Source: Zygnema cylindricum
Taxonomy: Eukaryota > Streptophyta > Zygnematophyceae > Zygnematales > Zygnemataceae
Assembly (NCBI GenBank): GCA_037447655.1
Contig: JBBHKE010001907.1
Span: forward strand, 156,460 to 220,459
Direction of reading: 5' to 3'
DNA: 64,000 nt
Shown here: piece by piece, positions 47,090-60,300 of the stretch
Layout of the letters: every line of letters starts with the position of its first letter
Position numbering within the stretch: the stretch's first letter is position 1
Translations under genes and position numbers: made by a program
The notes under the pieces: generated by a model
What the model saw: the letters and a program-made list of their open reading frames with translations, nothing else
The model's database searches: none
What the model was told of the DNA's origin: nothing

Positions 47090-49267
47090 ATGGGCCGTAG
47101 GAAGGAAGAACATGTGGTCAAAAAGAGTGGTTCGGGAGGTGGACCTGTTGTACTTCTTGTCGCAGGGGCAGGAATTTTTGGCAGGTTGCTGGTAAATGTA
47201 GCAAAGATTGGTGTAGTTCTGACAGCCAAGACATTTTGCTCTCGCGCTTGGCCAATTCTTCGAGGAACATGCCTCCTTCAGTTACAGCCATTGCGGAATC
47301 AGGTTAAAACTGCATTTTTAAAAAACGCTACATCGGTTTTAGGATGGAACTACCTAACAAGAACTATGTTAGGGTCATTTTCTTATTCTGCTTCTGTGTC
47401 AATGCTTTCAAGTCAAATTTAATTTTGTCGCTGAAGTCGCCAAAACGAAAGTATTCCTCATGATGCTAATTCGTAACTGATTTTGTTGAGGCAGTGGTTT
47501 ATGAGCTGGAAGTATTCCAGGAAAGCTTTATTCTTCTCTAATGTTTCTATATACAGTGATATTTGCTTCATTTAGACTAGCAGACAGAAAACTGCTCATT
47601 TTCTTTGACTGTTGCTGATATACATTGTTAATGCTTTATTTGCCACTTACTTCTGCGTTATCTGCATGAACGGTGCCCCATTCTGAAAAATCTTTTCTGG
47701 TTTTACCTGGATCTTTGTTTGAATGCTTTGCTCAGTGACACCACGATCTTCTCTTTCTAAGGTTCTCCTTTGCTTTTTATTCGACTGTGCTTTTTGCAAT
47801 CAGCTTCCCAAGCCTGTAAAAACGCTCACAGCGCCTTTTCAGCCATTTTCTCTCCCAATGTTGGCCATAAGTTTTTCGACACCTCTAGTCCAATATTTCT
47901 GTCCTGACCTTTGGCGAACATTACGATACTGGCGTCGCTTACTTCCCATTTATGCAGGGTAAGCAGCTGTTTAAAGTGTTCGTATTTTGTTTGCAAAAAA
48001 GTTCTGCTTCTTGTTACGTTACAGTTGAATTTTATTTCAGCCTTAACTTCTGCAAAATTTCTGCGTTAACAAATGAACAATATAAGAATATTTTCTTCCT
48101 TTTATGGCAAGTAATTCGAGTGAGGCTTGTCAAGAATTGTGCTCAATCTGCGGTTTACACCCTCTTGAATTCTTTTTTTTTAATCCAACTTGCTTTTAAT
48201 TTATTTTATTTTTTTCCTTTTTGGCTTTCTCCGTCACTCAAGAGGTGTCATGATGTTTTGTGAGGTCAGCCAGGTACATGAAGACCAAATATACTGTAAG
48301 AGGAAAACCGAGAGAAGAGCGAGATCAGATTTGGGCAGTGCGTCATGAATGGGGAGGCGAAAAGGTTTATCAGCTCACACTGGAAATGAGCGGGTTTTAT
48401 GTTAAATCTGCCCAAGTTCTGGCAAGCAAATCTGTAAGTAACCTCTTTAAAGCACTCAAAGCGGTTTAGTCTCTCCCATCCGAGACTACGTAAAATTTCC
48501 ATTGAGTGACGAACTTAATTCTGAAGGTTGCATAATGAGTGCGGGAGGTCATGTGTTCACGGCATATTCTCTCTTAGTTGTTGCGATGGTTCAATGGCTT
48601 TGTTGTGGGTTAACAGGGAGGTGGCAACCACTTGGGCAAATATGATTATGGAAATGCCAGCTTATTGGCTGTGAAGGTTCATAATGGGATGTTTCCAATA
48701 CTGCTGTACTTCAACTTTACAGGATTTTATGCCTGAACCTTGGACTCGCCGACTCTCAACTCTATTTGATAGTGCTCCACCAAGGCCTTTTGCAGAAGTA
48801 TCACGCAGTATTAGACAACAACTGGCTCTCACACCGTACAACTCAAATTTATCCTCTGGCAAAAGTGGATTGCCGCAACTGAGTTCTGCATTCTTAGAAG
48901 TTGATTCGACTGCTTTGGCTGCCGCCTCAATTGCCCAGGTCAGCACTTATCTCCAAGTATCATGTTTTACTGTATCATCGTTTCTTCATAAAGTAGTCTA
49001 AACGAACTGTTAAATGTAGAGGGGGGATAGGCTGGTTTTTCACCACCTATGTAAAGTCACTATGGATGCTTAAAGTCTTCATAAATTTCAGACCTAAACA
49101 GTGGTCCACACTTATCTATTTGTTGCTTCTAATTCAGCAATTGAAACTAGAATGGTTCAAACTAGTTCCACTGAGAGATGAGAGAGAGAGAGGGAGAGGG
49201 AGAGATAGAGAGAGAGAGAGGGAGAGATAGAGAGAGAAAGAGAGAGAGAGGGAGAGAGAGAAAGAGA

Positions 49268-49362
<95 letters not shown>

Positions 49363-52300
49363 GGTGAGGGAGGGAGATCATCCAGGCTGCAAATTATGTG
49401 CCATGGAAATGCTTTTGAAAAAGTACATAACACATTTGCAATAAGTCATGTGCATTTTTTCCTCAAAAATATTAATTCGGTGGCCATGTTTTTTGCAAGC
49501 TGTATCTCGTAATAGGATTCTGGCAGCTTCCTGACTTGATATCAAAAGATTGTTTCTTGTGGGATGTAGTTGTTTTTTTGTTAATATACAAAACTTTTGT
49601 GTTGTTTTAAGTTCTGTATTTCCTAGCGGACTTAACAATCTTTAAATACTGTTCTCCTGTTTTTAAGCTTTTTTCTACTTGTATTTGAGGTTGATCCGCT
49701 TGATGCAAAAAAGGTCCTCTTTTATTTAGTAATTTCTCCTTATATGTTTTTTCAATACCCTGCTTTGATTGTTTTTACTTCCACCAGGTGCATGCTGCTC
49801 GACTATTAGATGGGACACCTGTCGTTATAAAGGTCCAACATTTGGGAATGAAAAGTTTAATGGATTCAGACTTACGAAATATTGGACGAGTTGCCAAGTT
49901 CTTGAAAAGTCAACTGCCATTCGACCTCTCGGCTGTAAGTTCTCGAGAAAGGATATGTCTGATTGTGTTCGAAAGGATATGTATCACATGGCTGGTTGCA
50001 GCAGTTTAAATGAAATCAGTGCCAGAATTGTTTCTTGTCACTTATCTTTTTGCCTTCCTCATTTGACCTTTTTGTGACATCGGTTCGTAGAAAGAAATTG
50101 CTATAGGGTTTGTTTCTTTTAAAACATCATTTAGAGGTTTCGGATAATCTGATGGATGACTTGTTGCCACAGATCGTGCAAGAGATTCAAACTACTATTC
50201 CTAAGGAATTTGACTTCAATCGGGAAGTTGCTTTCATGACGAAGATCAAAGAGAGCCTTGAGAATAATGTATTGGAGGAAATCGTCTGTCCCTATCCTTT
50301 CACAGAGCTTTGTGCTGAACAGATGATTGTCATGCAAGTAAGCTCCGAGAACATTCAAATATAATACTCCTTGCATTGCTATTAGAGTTAGTGAAATTAT
50401 TAGTGTTGAATTGGATTTAGTATCAACTACACTGTATTGTGTTGTGCCACCTGGCTCATTATGGGATACTTAACAAAACAAAGTTATAAACACTAATTTA
50501 TGACTTTGGGTCAAAAATTCCCTTGCTCTAATGTTAGTGGCTTTAACTTTGATAGCGATAGGCTAAGTAGTCATGAACCAGAGAACCAAATTAGCAAATG
50601 CCACTGGTCTAAGACTTTCCTTTTAAGATCCTCCAACAGGCTATCAATCGCCGGCACAACAAAGCCATTAAAACGGAGTAGCAAGTCTCGTAAGTTTGCC
50701 CCACTGGGCCAATCCTTATTGTAGGGAGCAATGCCTTTCGTACCAAGCGAATCTAGTTTTACAGGACTACATTTGTATCTGATGAAGAATTTGACTCATT
50801 GTTGAAGCTCTGAACTCTGGACACTCATTTTTTGTTTCTTCCTGATTTGGATAAGCCAATCAGGCAATGTTTTAGTTTTATTTGTGGCCGATTTGACTCA
50901 GTCAATTCCAATCATTCTAGTTATTGCTCGAAACAATAGTTGTTTCAGCCGATTTTTGCCTTCTTTATTTTTGCCATTCAGGCCCAAAGTTGATGAGCCA
51001 TTTCTGGCAATTATTCTGATATTATTAATTCTCCAGTGAATCGCTCCTGGAGTAAAAATATTATTAGTGTGGGGTTTGTATTAGTGTTATCGATTCTGTT
51101 TCCAAATGACACTTCCAAATGACATGTCTGTTTTTGAACCGCTAAGAGAATCGGCATCAAGAAAAAAAAAATAGTATTGTTAACGCTATTTTGTGGTCAA
51201 AAGACTAAAAAATAGGCACCGATGGTTAACCGTGCACAAGCTGGCATCAGTCATTGCTTGCCATTGACGGAAAGGGGTAGAGGGGGAGGGAGGGGGAGGG
51301 GGAGGGGGAGGGAGAAAGACAGGGAGAAAGGGGAGGGAGAGGGAGAGGGAAAGGGGGAGGGAAGAGGGTGAGAGAGGGAGAGAGGAAGAGAGGGAGAGAG
51401 GGAGAGAGGGAGGGAGGGAGGGAGAGGGGAAGAGGTGGAGAGGAACCATGGTACTCTCCTTCTCTTGACTTGGTTTTTCTTTTATGTTAATTGTTTTTTT
51501 TTTTTTCCCCTACTCGATTCCCATTTTCTTCTCTTCAATTGCGGGTCGTTGCAGGTTTGTCAGGAATGATTTATTTATCTTGCTCGGATCGTAAGATAAG
51601 TTGATAGTGAAGGTTTTGACTGGTGTGAAGAGGGTTTGTGTGTAAAAAAATGGAAAGAGTTCACATTGCCTCGTCTTGATTTCACTTTCTACAGAATATT
51701 CTGAAACATAACTGGGAACCTACAATTAAAGAATTTAATAACTCTCATACTAAAATGTGCATCTTCAAGATCAGTGGACAGCAACATCATTCAAATAAAA
51801 AACTTTGTATACTGACATATACTTGGAGAGGTGAGGTCTATTTTTACAGAAGCTCGAAGGGATTCCATTCACGCAAATACTAAGGCCGTCGGCTGACCCT
51901 GTCTTACAAGTAAAAGCTGGGAAAGCTCTGAATGGCCTTATAAAAGCTTATGGGCAAATGCTACTAGTTGATGGTATTTTTCACGCCGATCCTCATCCGG
52001 GAAACCTTCTCTTGATGCCAAATGGATGTATTGCCCTCCTCGATTACGGACAGTCTAAGGTTCTTTTGGAAGGAACGCGTTTAAAATTTGCTCGTCTTGT
52101 TCTCGCATTGGCTGGAGGAAACAAAGATGAGATTGGGGAAGCTTTGACTGCCGCAGGAATGACTTTTGGGAGTGATGATTTGAGCAAAGCAGATAATAGT
52201 ATTTTGGCGAAACTCGCATATATTATGTTCGATACGAGACCTCTCCCAGAGGCGCAAGTTTCTCCCATGGCCGCCGACTCTCTTCTTCAAACCAATCCAC

Positions 52301-52964
52301 TCACAGCTTTCAATCAGGACTTTTGGCTGGTAATGCTACTTTTTTTCTATTTTTACCTTTTTTTCATCTTTTCTCCCCAGTGTTTGCACATTTTGTTTAT
52401 CTATTATGATAGCGTCTTCAGGTTTAGAAACAGATCGTGTACTAAGGCAGACTAAGCATGGGAATTGGATGTTGGAAGAGAAAACGAGCTTATTTATGTA
52501 AATGTAACTTGTTTTCTGTTGCTTTTTTCAAAGCTTGATTGGTCAGAAATTGGGTCAAGAGACTTGTCAAACTATCACCTTCTGTGATTGTACTTGTGCA
52601 GTATGTATCTCATATTTTGTTGCCCGTGAATGGTTAAACAATTGTCCTTTCTTAGTGTACTACTGCTATATATCTCACATTTTATCGACCGTGAGTAGTT
52701 AAACAATTGTTCTTTCTTAGTGTACTTTAGCTATATATCTCATATTTTGTCAACCGTTTTTGTTTTTTTCAGGTTGTAAGAACAGTGCTCCTTTTGAGGG
52801 GACTTTGCAATTCTCTCCAATTGGATATTTCGGCAGCGGTCATATGGCAACCATATGCACAAAATGGTTTGCAGAATCCACCACTAGATGACAAGAACGC
52901 AAAAGATTTTTTAACTCATCTAAATCAGCTAAATCATATCCCAAATGGAGTCAAAAGTAGATAA
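47090..52964 (+). CDS. ABC1/ADCK (aarF-type) atypical kinase
   Basis: Eight exons: 47090-47302, 47804-47958, 48274-48433, 48723-48938, 49788-49934, 50173-50337, 51850-52329, 52773-52964, about 575 residues with continuous phase. A hydrophobic segment ([18 protein letters not shown]) lies near the N-terminus. ABC1 features are a KxGQ-like KSAQ (167-170), the Ala-rich loop AAAS (242-245), VIK with the probable ATP-site Lys263, and the conserved PKEFDF. The catalytic loop is FHADPHPGN (396-404) and the metal-binding motif is LLDYG (DFG equivalent, Asp417). ABC1 proteins act in mitochondria or plastids in quinone and prenyl-lipid homeostasis. Location here is not clear from sequence. An in-frame ATG at 46988 could extend the N-terminus by 34 residues. 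Exon 2 could instead start at 47843. The usual Gly of KxGQ is Ala. Introns 4 and 6 carry simple repeats and a MITE. Confidence 0.9.
49170..49372. repeat. (AG)n microsatellite with adjoining G run
   Basis: Imperfect AG/GGGAG repeats become perfect AG from about 49270 to 49351, then a run of about 13 G. It lies in intron 4 of the ABC1-like kinase gene. Length is likely variable. Confidence 0.95.
50366..50570. mobile_element. MITE, ACACCG family, in ABC1-like kinase intron 6
   Basis: The left end TTGCATTGCTATTAGAGTTA and right end TTTGATAGCGATAGGCTAAG are inverted relatives of the family termini. The interior GCCACCTGGCTCATTATGGG and ACTTTGGGTCAAAAA are subgroup words. The copy is diverged. Confidence 0.7.
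51275..51440. repeat. GGGA/GAGG purine tract in ABC1-like kinase intron 6
   Basis: About 165 bp of imperfect GGGAGG, GGGAGA and GAGAGG words on the sense strand. Confidence 0.9.
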
Positions 52965-53873
52965 GTGTTTAAGAGTTATATTCACCCTATGCATAATTAT
53001 TTCCTGTTGGTCCTAGGTGCTAGCAATTCTCGAAAATATGTTTTTTTTATATATAATACGGGATTGTATATGATTTATCCATGAATAAAGACTTTTGAGG
53101 GCTTCTATCTCTGTGTGTGTGTGTGTCAAGTTTCTTTGTATCTCTGACCGTATGGTGAAGTAATTTTTCTGGTCTCTTCTTTTGAATACATTCATTGTGT
53201 ATCATTTGAACACATAGACAAATTTTTGGTTTATGTGGATTTGGTGATTGAACTTTACGGCCGTTTTTGACTAAGGAGTCTGTTATGACTTTTAGGAGTG
53301 TGTCCTTTTGGTGTCAATTTTGGCTTTCAAGGATACGTTTCCATAATATCCTGCGATTGTATTCAGTCAAACAACTCGTTTAGCGTGTTCTTTAATTTTG
53401 TTGACATGTGAAACTTACTATTCCCAGTGGGGTACATGTTTATCTTTTCTCGTCTTTGTGCCAACTTGCAATCTCGCTTTTAGTGAGTAATTGCCACTTT
53501 TCTTATATATTCGTCTCCCTGTGTGCTTACAATTGATGGAAATACAAGAAAAGCACGACATGAAAATGGTGGCTTCTAGTTTAAAAATTATAGGGGAGGA
53601 AACATTTGTAGAGCATGTAAAACATGCGCATACATCTGTGAAATTGTAGACACATTAGGGAAATTGATGGAGTTCCTATTCCATTCCATTCCATTCCATG
53701 TTCCATTACCTGAATGTTCCCATCCAGCCAGCCCCATTCCTGTTCGTTCCTTTGACTATTCCTCTTCTTCCACTTTCCTATGTTGTTCATTCCCTTCCTT
53801 CCATCTTCCATTATTTCATCCATCCCTTCCCATCCATTCCATTCTTTCCTCCACCACCCCTGTCCCTAATTTG

Positions 53874-53900
53874 GCCCCCCCCCCCCCCCCCCCCCCCCCC
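53874..53900. repeat. Poly-C run
   Basis: About 27 consecutive C bases, one of the longest mononucleotide G/C runs in the window. Its length may not be reliable in the assembly. Confidence 0.9.
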
Positions 53901-55821
53901 TCGTATCAGCAATACTCCCCTCCTTCCACCCTCCCCACTCAACCAGCAACGGTAGTTCCCCCTCCCATACCAAATACATTTCCGGTCCTAACCCTTCCCC
54001 CTCCTTCCTCGAAGACACTTCGAGAACGCTTTCATGGTTCCATTTTGTAGAGTTTATGATTTGTTTTGCAATGTCTTGCCTTTTGAGGTGAGTGCTTGTT
54101 TGTTCCTTTATCGCACGTGGAAATATTCCTCTCAAGATTTTTGATCTCCTTACGACGACTTACCTATTCGTAGTCACCGAGCTACAACAGTGGATTCTCC
54201 CATCCCCGTGACTGACGTAGTATATTGGTTGGTGACCCATCCCTTTTGTATATAACTCTAGACCATGGTCATTCAATTTTCATGGTTATTATCGCCTCTT
54301 CAGTTTGGAGTGGCAACTCGGGGAGGTTGTGAGGCCTTGGTTCACGACATTTAGGATTTGTTAGATCTCCATCCAGATTAGTGAGTTCTTCGGGTTGACG
54401 TTTCAAAAGTTTACAATACAATTTATATGAACGTTTGTGGCATTTGTTCTTCTTGCGCGCCATCACTTTTGTCTCACCTCTTTCCACCTTTGTTGATTAC
54501 CACCATTTCCTCCGAGTTTCTTCACGTGCCCACTCTTTGGGACCCTTAATCTAGTGTAGCTTTCGTTTCATCAATTTTTTTTATCGTACATTACATGACC
54601 ACTCAACTCATTAGTACCCTCAAAGTTGTGGCTTGCCCCCCCTCATCCACCATTACTCGACCATCATGTTTGGTCGTGCGATTGTGTTTTTCAACTTGAT
54701 CATTTGCCTCGTTTCTCGCATGGGTGCGAGTTGATTCAGACGCACGACATTGTTGTACCACCATTGATGCTATTAATTTTGAAGGGACGGGTTCACATTT
54801 TGTTCTTTCGTGGTAGATTGATATTGTTTTGCCTAATGATTCGTGCGCTCGACATGTTAGAGTGGTAGCGGGTGACGTTGGTAGGAAGAGAGACCGTGAT
54901 TATGTACACCACGATCATACAAATGACTTTATTGTGATAGGAGGCGAAGGAGTTGCTTTGGATAGATTCCTCCGTACTTGTGGTCGAAGTTATTTTGAGA
55001 ATAGGGCCTTGGGAGCCCTCCTGCTTCTGTCCTCTTTTCATTGTCATAATTGTTTGTGGCTTTACGTGAAGTGCAAGCTTTTTTCCTCCTTTTGAACTCC
55101 GATTGTTTTTATTAATCGTTGACGTGTTCCAAAACTCAGTCAACTTGTTCCGCCGAGCCCGAGAGATTAAAGGGTTGCTTTTTGTAGTCTTTTAGATAAG
55201 TTGACGCTCGGTTAGGCAGTTTTAATTTTGCGTTGCCATTTTCCTTTCGTTTTTTTGCTTGTTGTTCTTTTCAAGTGTCTTTGTTAGCTTGCCGTTTGTG
55301 TTAGTTGATTTCGCTATATTTTTCCTTTTAGTAGAGTTTGGTTTTTGCCTTTCGTTTTTTGTTACATGTACTCCAATGCTTTACCATCGTGCTTTTATAA
55401 TAAAATTGCTGCATTGTACACCCCATTATTACTTAGTTCTCACCTTCGGAAAATCCATTGACGTCACCATCGCGATACGGGGTGATACATGTTGTCCCCC
55501 CCCCCCAACCCGTGAGTTAAAACGACGTGAACTTTTTACTGTTTTGTTACCGGTAGTATATTCTATCTGGGCGATTTTTGGGAATCTTGTTTGTCGGCGC
55601 ATCAAAATTGCTGTTCTGATTGTAGACGTCACGCGTGACCCGATTTGCATATGTGAGCATAGACGTTAGCGAGACTCCACAACCTGCTCCGGTTCAGAAC
55701 CACGCAGTCGTCCGTAATTTTTTCCAAAAGGTTCCAGAAGTCAGTTTTAACCACTTTGGAAACAACGGTGTCTTTCTAGGGCCTATTTTTTGCCTACATG
55801 AAGGCAGCCCTAACAAAAGCT

Positions 55822-56035
55822 ACACCGGTCGTCGTTATTGGAGTTAAAGTTTTTTGGCCACTTAAAAAAAAAAAAAATGTGCACATTAATAAAATCGTCG
55901 ATCCGACGGCTGCTGCTGGAAAGCAAGATTCTCACCTTTCTTCTGGCGGTCTTCGATTGACAATCCGTCATGTGCGCGCGGAGAAAAGATGTTTTGAGTG
56001 GCAAAAAAAACTTTAACGCTAATAACGATGAGCTA
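55822..56035. mobile_element. MITE, ACACCG family, long inverted repeat subgroup
   Basis: Left end ACACCGGTCGTCGTTATTGG. The right end is TTTAACGCTAATAACGATGA then GCTATGT. The interior pairs TTTTTTGGCCACTTAAA with GAGAAAAGATGTTTTGAGTG-GCAAAAAA, as in the copies at 13329 and 18895. Confidence 0.8.
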
Positions 56036-57337
56036 TGTAGTTAGGTCGGTTATGTCAGGGACAGAAGTCACAGAACCTTCCTTCGACGCCGTAGATTTCA
56101 ATTTTCAAACCTGTTCGAGTGACGTCATGCAAAACCTCATGAGAATGAGTTTACTCTTTAGACGCGTTGTCAGGTATTAAGGGTGAATACCGTAATTTAG
56201 AGCATTGGAAAGTATGTGGTTAAAAACAGCAAAAATCTTTTCTCAAATGTAAATCCACGATGCGCACTTGGTATCGGACGGTACTTTAACATCTGGAGCG
56301 TCCATTTCGCCTTCAGCGCTCCCACCGACAGGCATCTCAGATATTCAAGTAGAATCTCGCAGTGCCAAAGCCACGAATGTTATAGGTTCGGTATGCGACA
56401 GTGACCCAGACCAGCGCCGGAGCGACTAGACTGTACCGTACCGTTATGAATGCACTGTACTTTCATGATTTTGCCTCACCATTTTTCAACACCGAGAAGA
56501 GCTATACCGTCCGATTACAGGTTCAAGAAATATATTTGTCGTTTTAGCGTTAGTGAAGTTATTTTTGCCGGTTTGTAGCGCTTTTTAGCGTTACCTTTAC
56601 GTACGATAAAGGATTTTAAATCAATAAATTGTTTAGGCAAAAATAACAATCAAGGACCTGGAAGTCTTTTAGTGTACGTACTAAAGGAGAAAGACGCTGA
56701 GGGCAAAATTTCGGTGGAGTGCAAAGAATATTGTCATTAGAATTAGTCAGCGGACATTCCAGCTGTAGGATTTTTTGGGGAAATACCGAATCTAAAGAAC
56801 GAAGTTTTCATCATCGGCGGCCCCCTCTTGATTTTGGAAGTACGAAGGGCCGTGTGTAAAAGCCCCTTTTCCCCCGGCTTCCGGAAAATATCCCCACCGT
56901 GCCCGTTACTGTCACGTGTGAGACGCTCGCAAAAGCGACAGTGCCCTGTCCGGTCGGTTTCGCACAGATGTCTGCCACCTGTCATATCTGCCGTTCGTTC
57001 CATTACGTGGCTTCCTTCAACGACGATCTTTACTTCTGATTCGCTGCATTGACCATTTCTCGCCGTGATTGGCTGTTAACTTCCGCTGTTTTGCGGAACC
57101 ATTCATTTTAACTCGCCATTCTGCGAATTAGGTACCATTCGGCCGAACTGGAAAAGGGACACCGCGAGAAATATCGCAGATTTCGTTTCTAGAATTATAG
57201 GAACGTGATGCTATATTTTTATCATTCTCCGCAACTTTGAACATTGTAGGAACTCCGCGAGCATCTTGGACAGTAGCTTGAAAAGCATTTTGCATTGCAG
57301 CTCGGACATCCACTTGTAGTGTATGGTATAGGCAGCC

Positions 57338-60300
57338 ATGGCTTCTCTCTGCAATCAGCTGGTTTCGTCTCCTATCGTAGCAAATGAAATTGTTAAGGGA
57401 ACTGATTCTGGAAGGTCTTGCAGCCAAGAGGTCCGAAGTAGTTTTGTAGGACAAAGTCTCCGATCTCGCAGCAAGACTTCTCGCAGCACAAAAGTGAATG
57501 CTAGTTCGTTTGTGGTGAAGAATGTGGCAAGTGAGCCCAGATCTGCTCCAGCTAGTACTAATGGAGGTACTCACATGTCCATTCTGTCCATGCTAAACGT
57601 TTAACATTATCCTTCTTGTATATTTTAGTCAGTTATTACAGCGGATTGTTTTTTTGCTTTGTTCCTCTGTAGAAGTAACCATTTTGTGCCATTTAATTGG
57701 ATCTCTTGCATTGTTAACTGCTTTCCAATCGATTGCTCCTTTGAACGTGATCTCACCATTGCTATTGTTTATTTAGTTTACTTCTGTTTTTGATTTCTTT
57801 TGCCATAATAAGTGTCTCCTCTAGCAGCGTGGTGGAAAAGTCTCTTTTTTGTAGCATTTTGTCGAGATCCAATGTGGTGTGCTGTATAGATCTGCCTATC
57901 CTGGTCTTGTTCCGCATGACATAATTTTGAAAGTTTATTTGTTCTTGCAGCTACTCCTAGAGCCGATGATGCTTTTGCCATAGCTGCAAACATCAAGTAT
58001 CACGCTGAATATACTCCTTCGTTTTCATATGGAAGTTTTGAGACTCAACAAGCTTATCTTGCAACTGCTCAGAGCATTCGTGATATTCTGATCCAACGTT
58101 GGAATCTGACTTTCGATCATTTCGAGAAAACTAATCCTAAAATGATTTACTACTTGTCCATGGAGTTTCTTCAGGTGATGCTGCTATTTATCTTGTTGTC
58201 TGTTTCTAGGTCGACTCACGCGAATGCTAAGGCCTCCACCATCTTAAAGCAATGTCAATCTTAGTTTCTCTCATCTGGTTTTATCCCTTCAGGTGGGAAC
58301 TAACTTTTTGCTGCATTGATTTGTATTTTGTCTCAGGGACGCGCCTTGATCAATTCTTTAGGAAATTTGGGCGTGACTGATTCATACTCTCAGGCCCTTC
58401 AGAAGCTTGGAGTCGCATTGGAGGATTTGGTGGAAGCGGTAAGTTTCTCTGTATTTTGTTGAAGTTGCTGTGCTACTACTTATGCTGTAAGTCTCTGAAA
58501 TTGAGGATATCTTTGCCAAACCTCACTGATCGGATTTTTATAGTTTTGTACTAACACTCAGTTTTTCGGAAAATGCGCAGGAACCCAATGCTGCACTTGG
58601 CAATGGTGGTCTCGGGCGTCTGGCTTCATGTTTCCTCGATTCCATCGCTACACTCAACTATCCTGGTTGGGGTTATGGCCTGCGTTACAAATATGGCCTG
58701 TTCAAGCAGGCTATCAGTGAAGCAGGGCAAGTTGAAATGGCTGAGCCCTGGCTGGAGGTAATTGTAATGTGCTTTAATGAAAATGAACGTCGAAGCTGTT
58801 TTTTCCCTTTTTCCGTCTTTACAATGTGCACCTAACATTAACTTTCTCTGTGGCAGACTGGAACACCTTGGGAGATCGTCAGACATGACATTTCCTACCC
58901 GATTAAATTTTTTGGGGAAGTAGTTGATGGAAAATGGGTTGGTGGTGAGAATGTGAAGGCCGTTGCCTATGACGTCCCTATTCCTGGTTACAGGTAATAC
59001 TTTCATGCTCTTGGGCGTTTCAAGAATGTTGATCCTGTTCTGGCCTATTTTCAATCTCTTTGATGGTTTTTTAAACTCCCTCTCAGGGTCGATTTGCAGG
59101 ATTGTCTGTGTCTGTAAGTACGCTATTCACATTTTTCCTGAGGGGTTTGCAGAACTAAGAACTGCATCAGTTTACGATTGTGGCAAGCTGTTGCACCATC
59201 TTCTGATTTTGACTTAGCGGCTTTTAATAACGGCGAGCATGAAAAAGCAGCGTTTGCTCAGGCAAACGCAGAGAAGGTATGGGTCTGATTTTGAATAATT
59301 GTGTGTTAATTTTGTATACTGACTCTCTGTTGTCATGGATGACAGCTTGTCTCTTAGGGTTTTTTTAGTAACTTTTTTGTTTCTTTCCAATTTCATTTGT
59401 TCACATTCTCCTTTATTCGGTGGCGATGATTATCTGTGCATTGGTCTTCCATGTAATGCAGCTTTTCATGCTTGTTTTGGGGTTGTTGCGCCAGATTTGC
59501 TCTGTCCTGTACCCGGGTGACAGCAGCATCGAAGGAAAGGAGCTTCGTTTGAAGCAGCAATACATGCTCTGCAGTGCCTCTATCCAGGTATAGTCTAACA
59601 GTGGATTTTTATGAGCTCTGTATCTGGCATTTCTGGCGCACTAATCCTAGCACTTAAACCTGTGTGATTTTGTGTAAGTTTCTGTACTGTCCAGCGATTA
59701 CTGGCAAGTATTGCCAGTGACTGAGTAATTTTTTTTTTAAATTATCATATTCTCAAATTGGTGTTATTAGGCTGGAAAGGTTGCATTCCTGTTCTATAAT
59801 CTTATTTTGCATTTTCTACTGTCGCTGTTTTCAATGACTACCAGCTTATTTTTACAATCCAATGTATTTCAGGACATTCTTGCAACTTTCGAGCGGCGAA
59901 GTGGGCCTGGTGGAACTGTATGGGCAGACTTGCCTAATAAGGTTGCTGTTCAGATGAATGACACGCATCCAACATTATGTGGACCCGAGATTCTTCGTAT
60001 TCTTATTGACGAGAAAGGTTTAACATGGGAAGAGGCATTCCCGATCACGCAAGCGTGAGTATTTCATCTTTCTATTAAAGCCCGACTGACAATATTTTTA
60101 TTTTTCCCTCTGTTGGCTATTTGAACTCGGTTACCTGGCAGAATTTTACCTGTTGTTGAATTAACTAGTGGTATTTAGGTCTGTTGTGTTTGTTTATCTT
60201 TAATTTTTATCTCTTAGTTCTTGATGAGCTCTTAAGGTATGATTTTTAAAAATATTGAAAAATATTTTACTTGTTTCAGTACTATCGCCTACACCAACCA

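Larger units (their letters stand above)
52965..57337. other. Intergenic, no gene recognised
   Basis: This holds the 3' flank of the kinase gene and the promoter of the phosphorylase gene. Features seen are a (GT)n run at about 53113-53126, CCATT repeats at 53680-53700 and a long C run at 53874-53900. A MITE lies at 55822-56035. Open stretches at 54626-55095 (plus) and 54793-55143 (minus) look unlike any family I know and are probably noise or an old element. Confidence 0.55.

Noticed and set aside
49134-49433. Open frames of alternating Ser-Leu or Arg-Glu
   Set aside because: Translation of the AG microsatellite in an intron of the ABC1-like kinase gene.
13329-56035. CRISPR-like reading of the recurring ~200-bp repeats
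   Set aside because: Copies are dispersed, diverged, in both orientations and have MITE structure. This is a eukaryotic nuclear sequence with no regular spacers.
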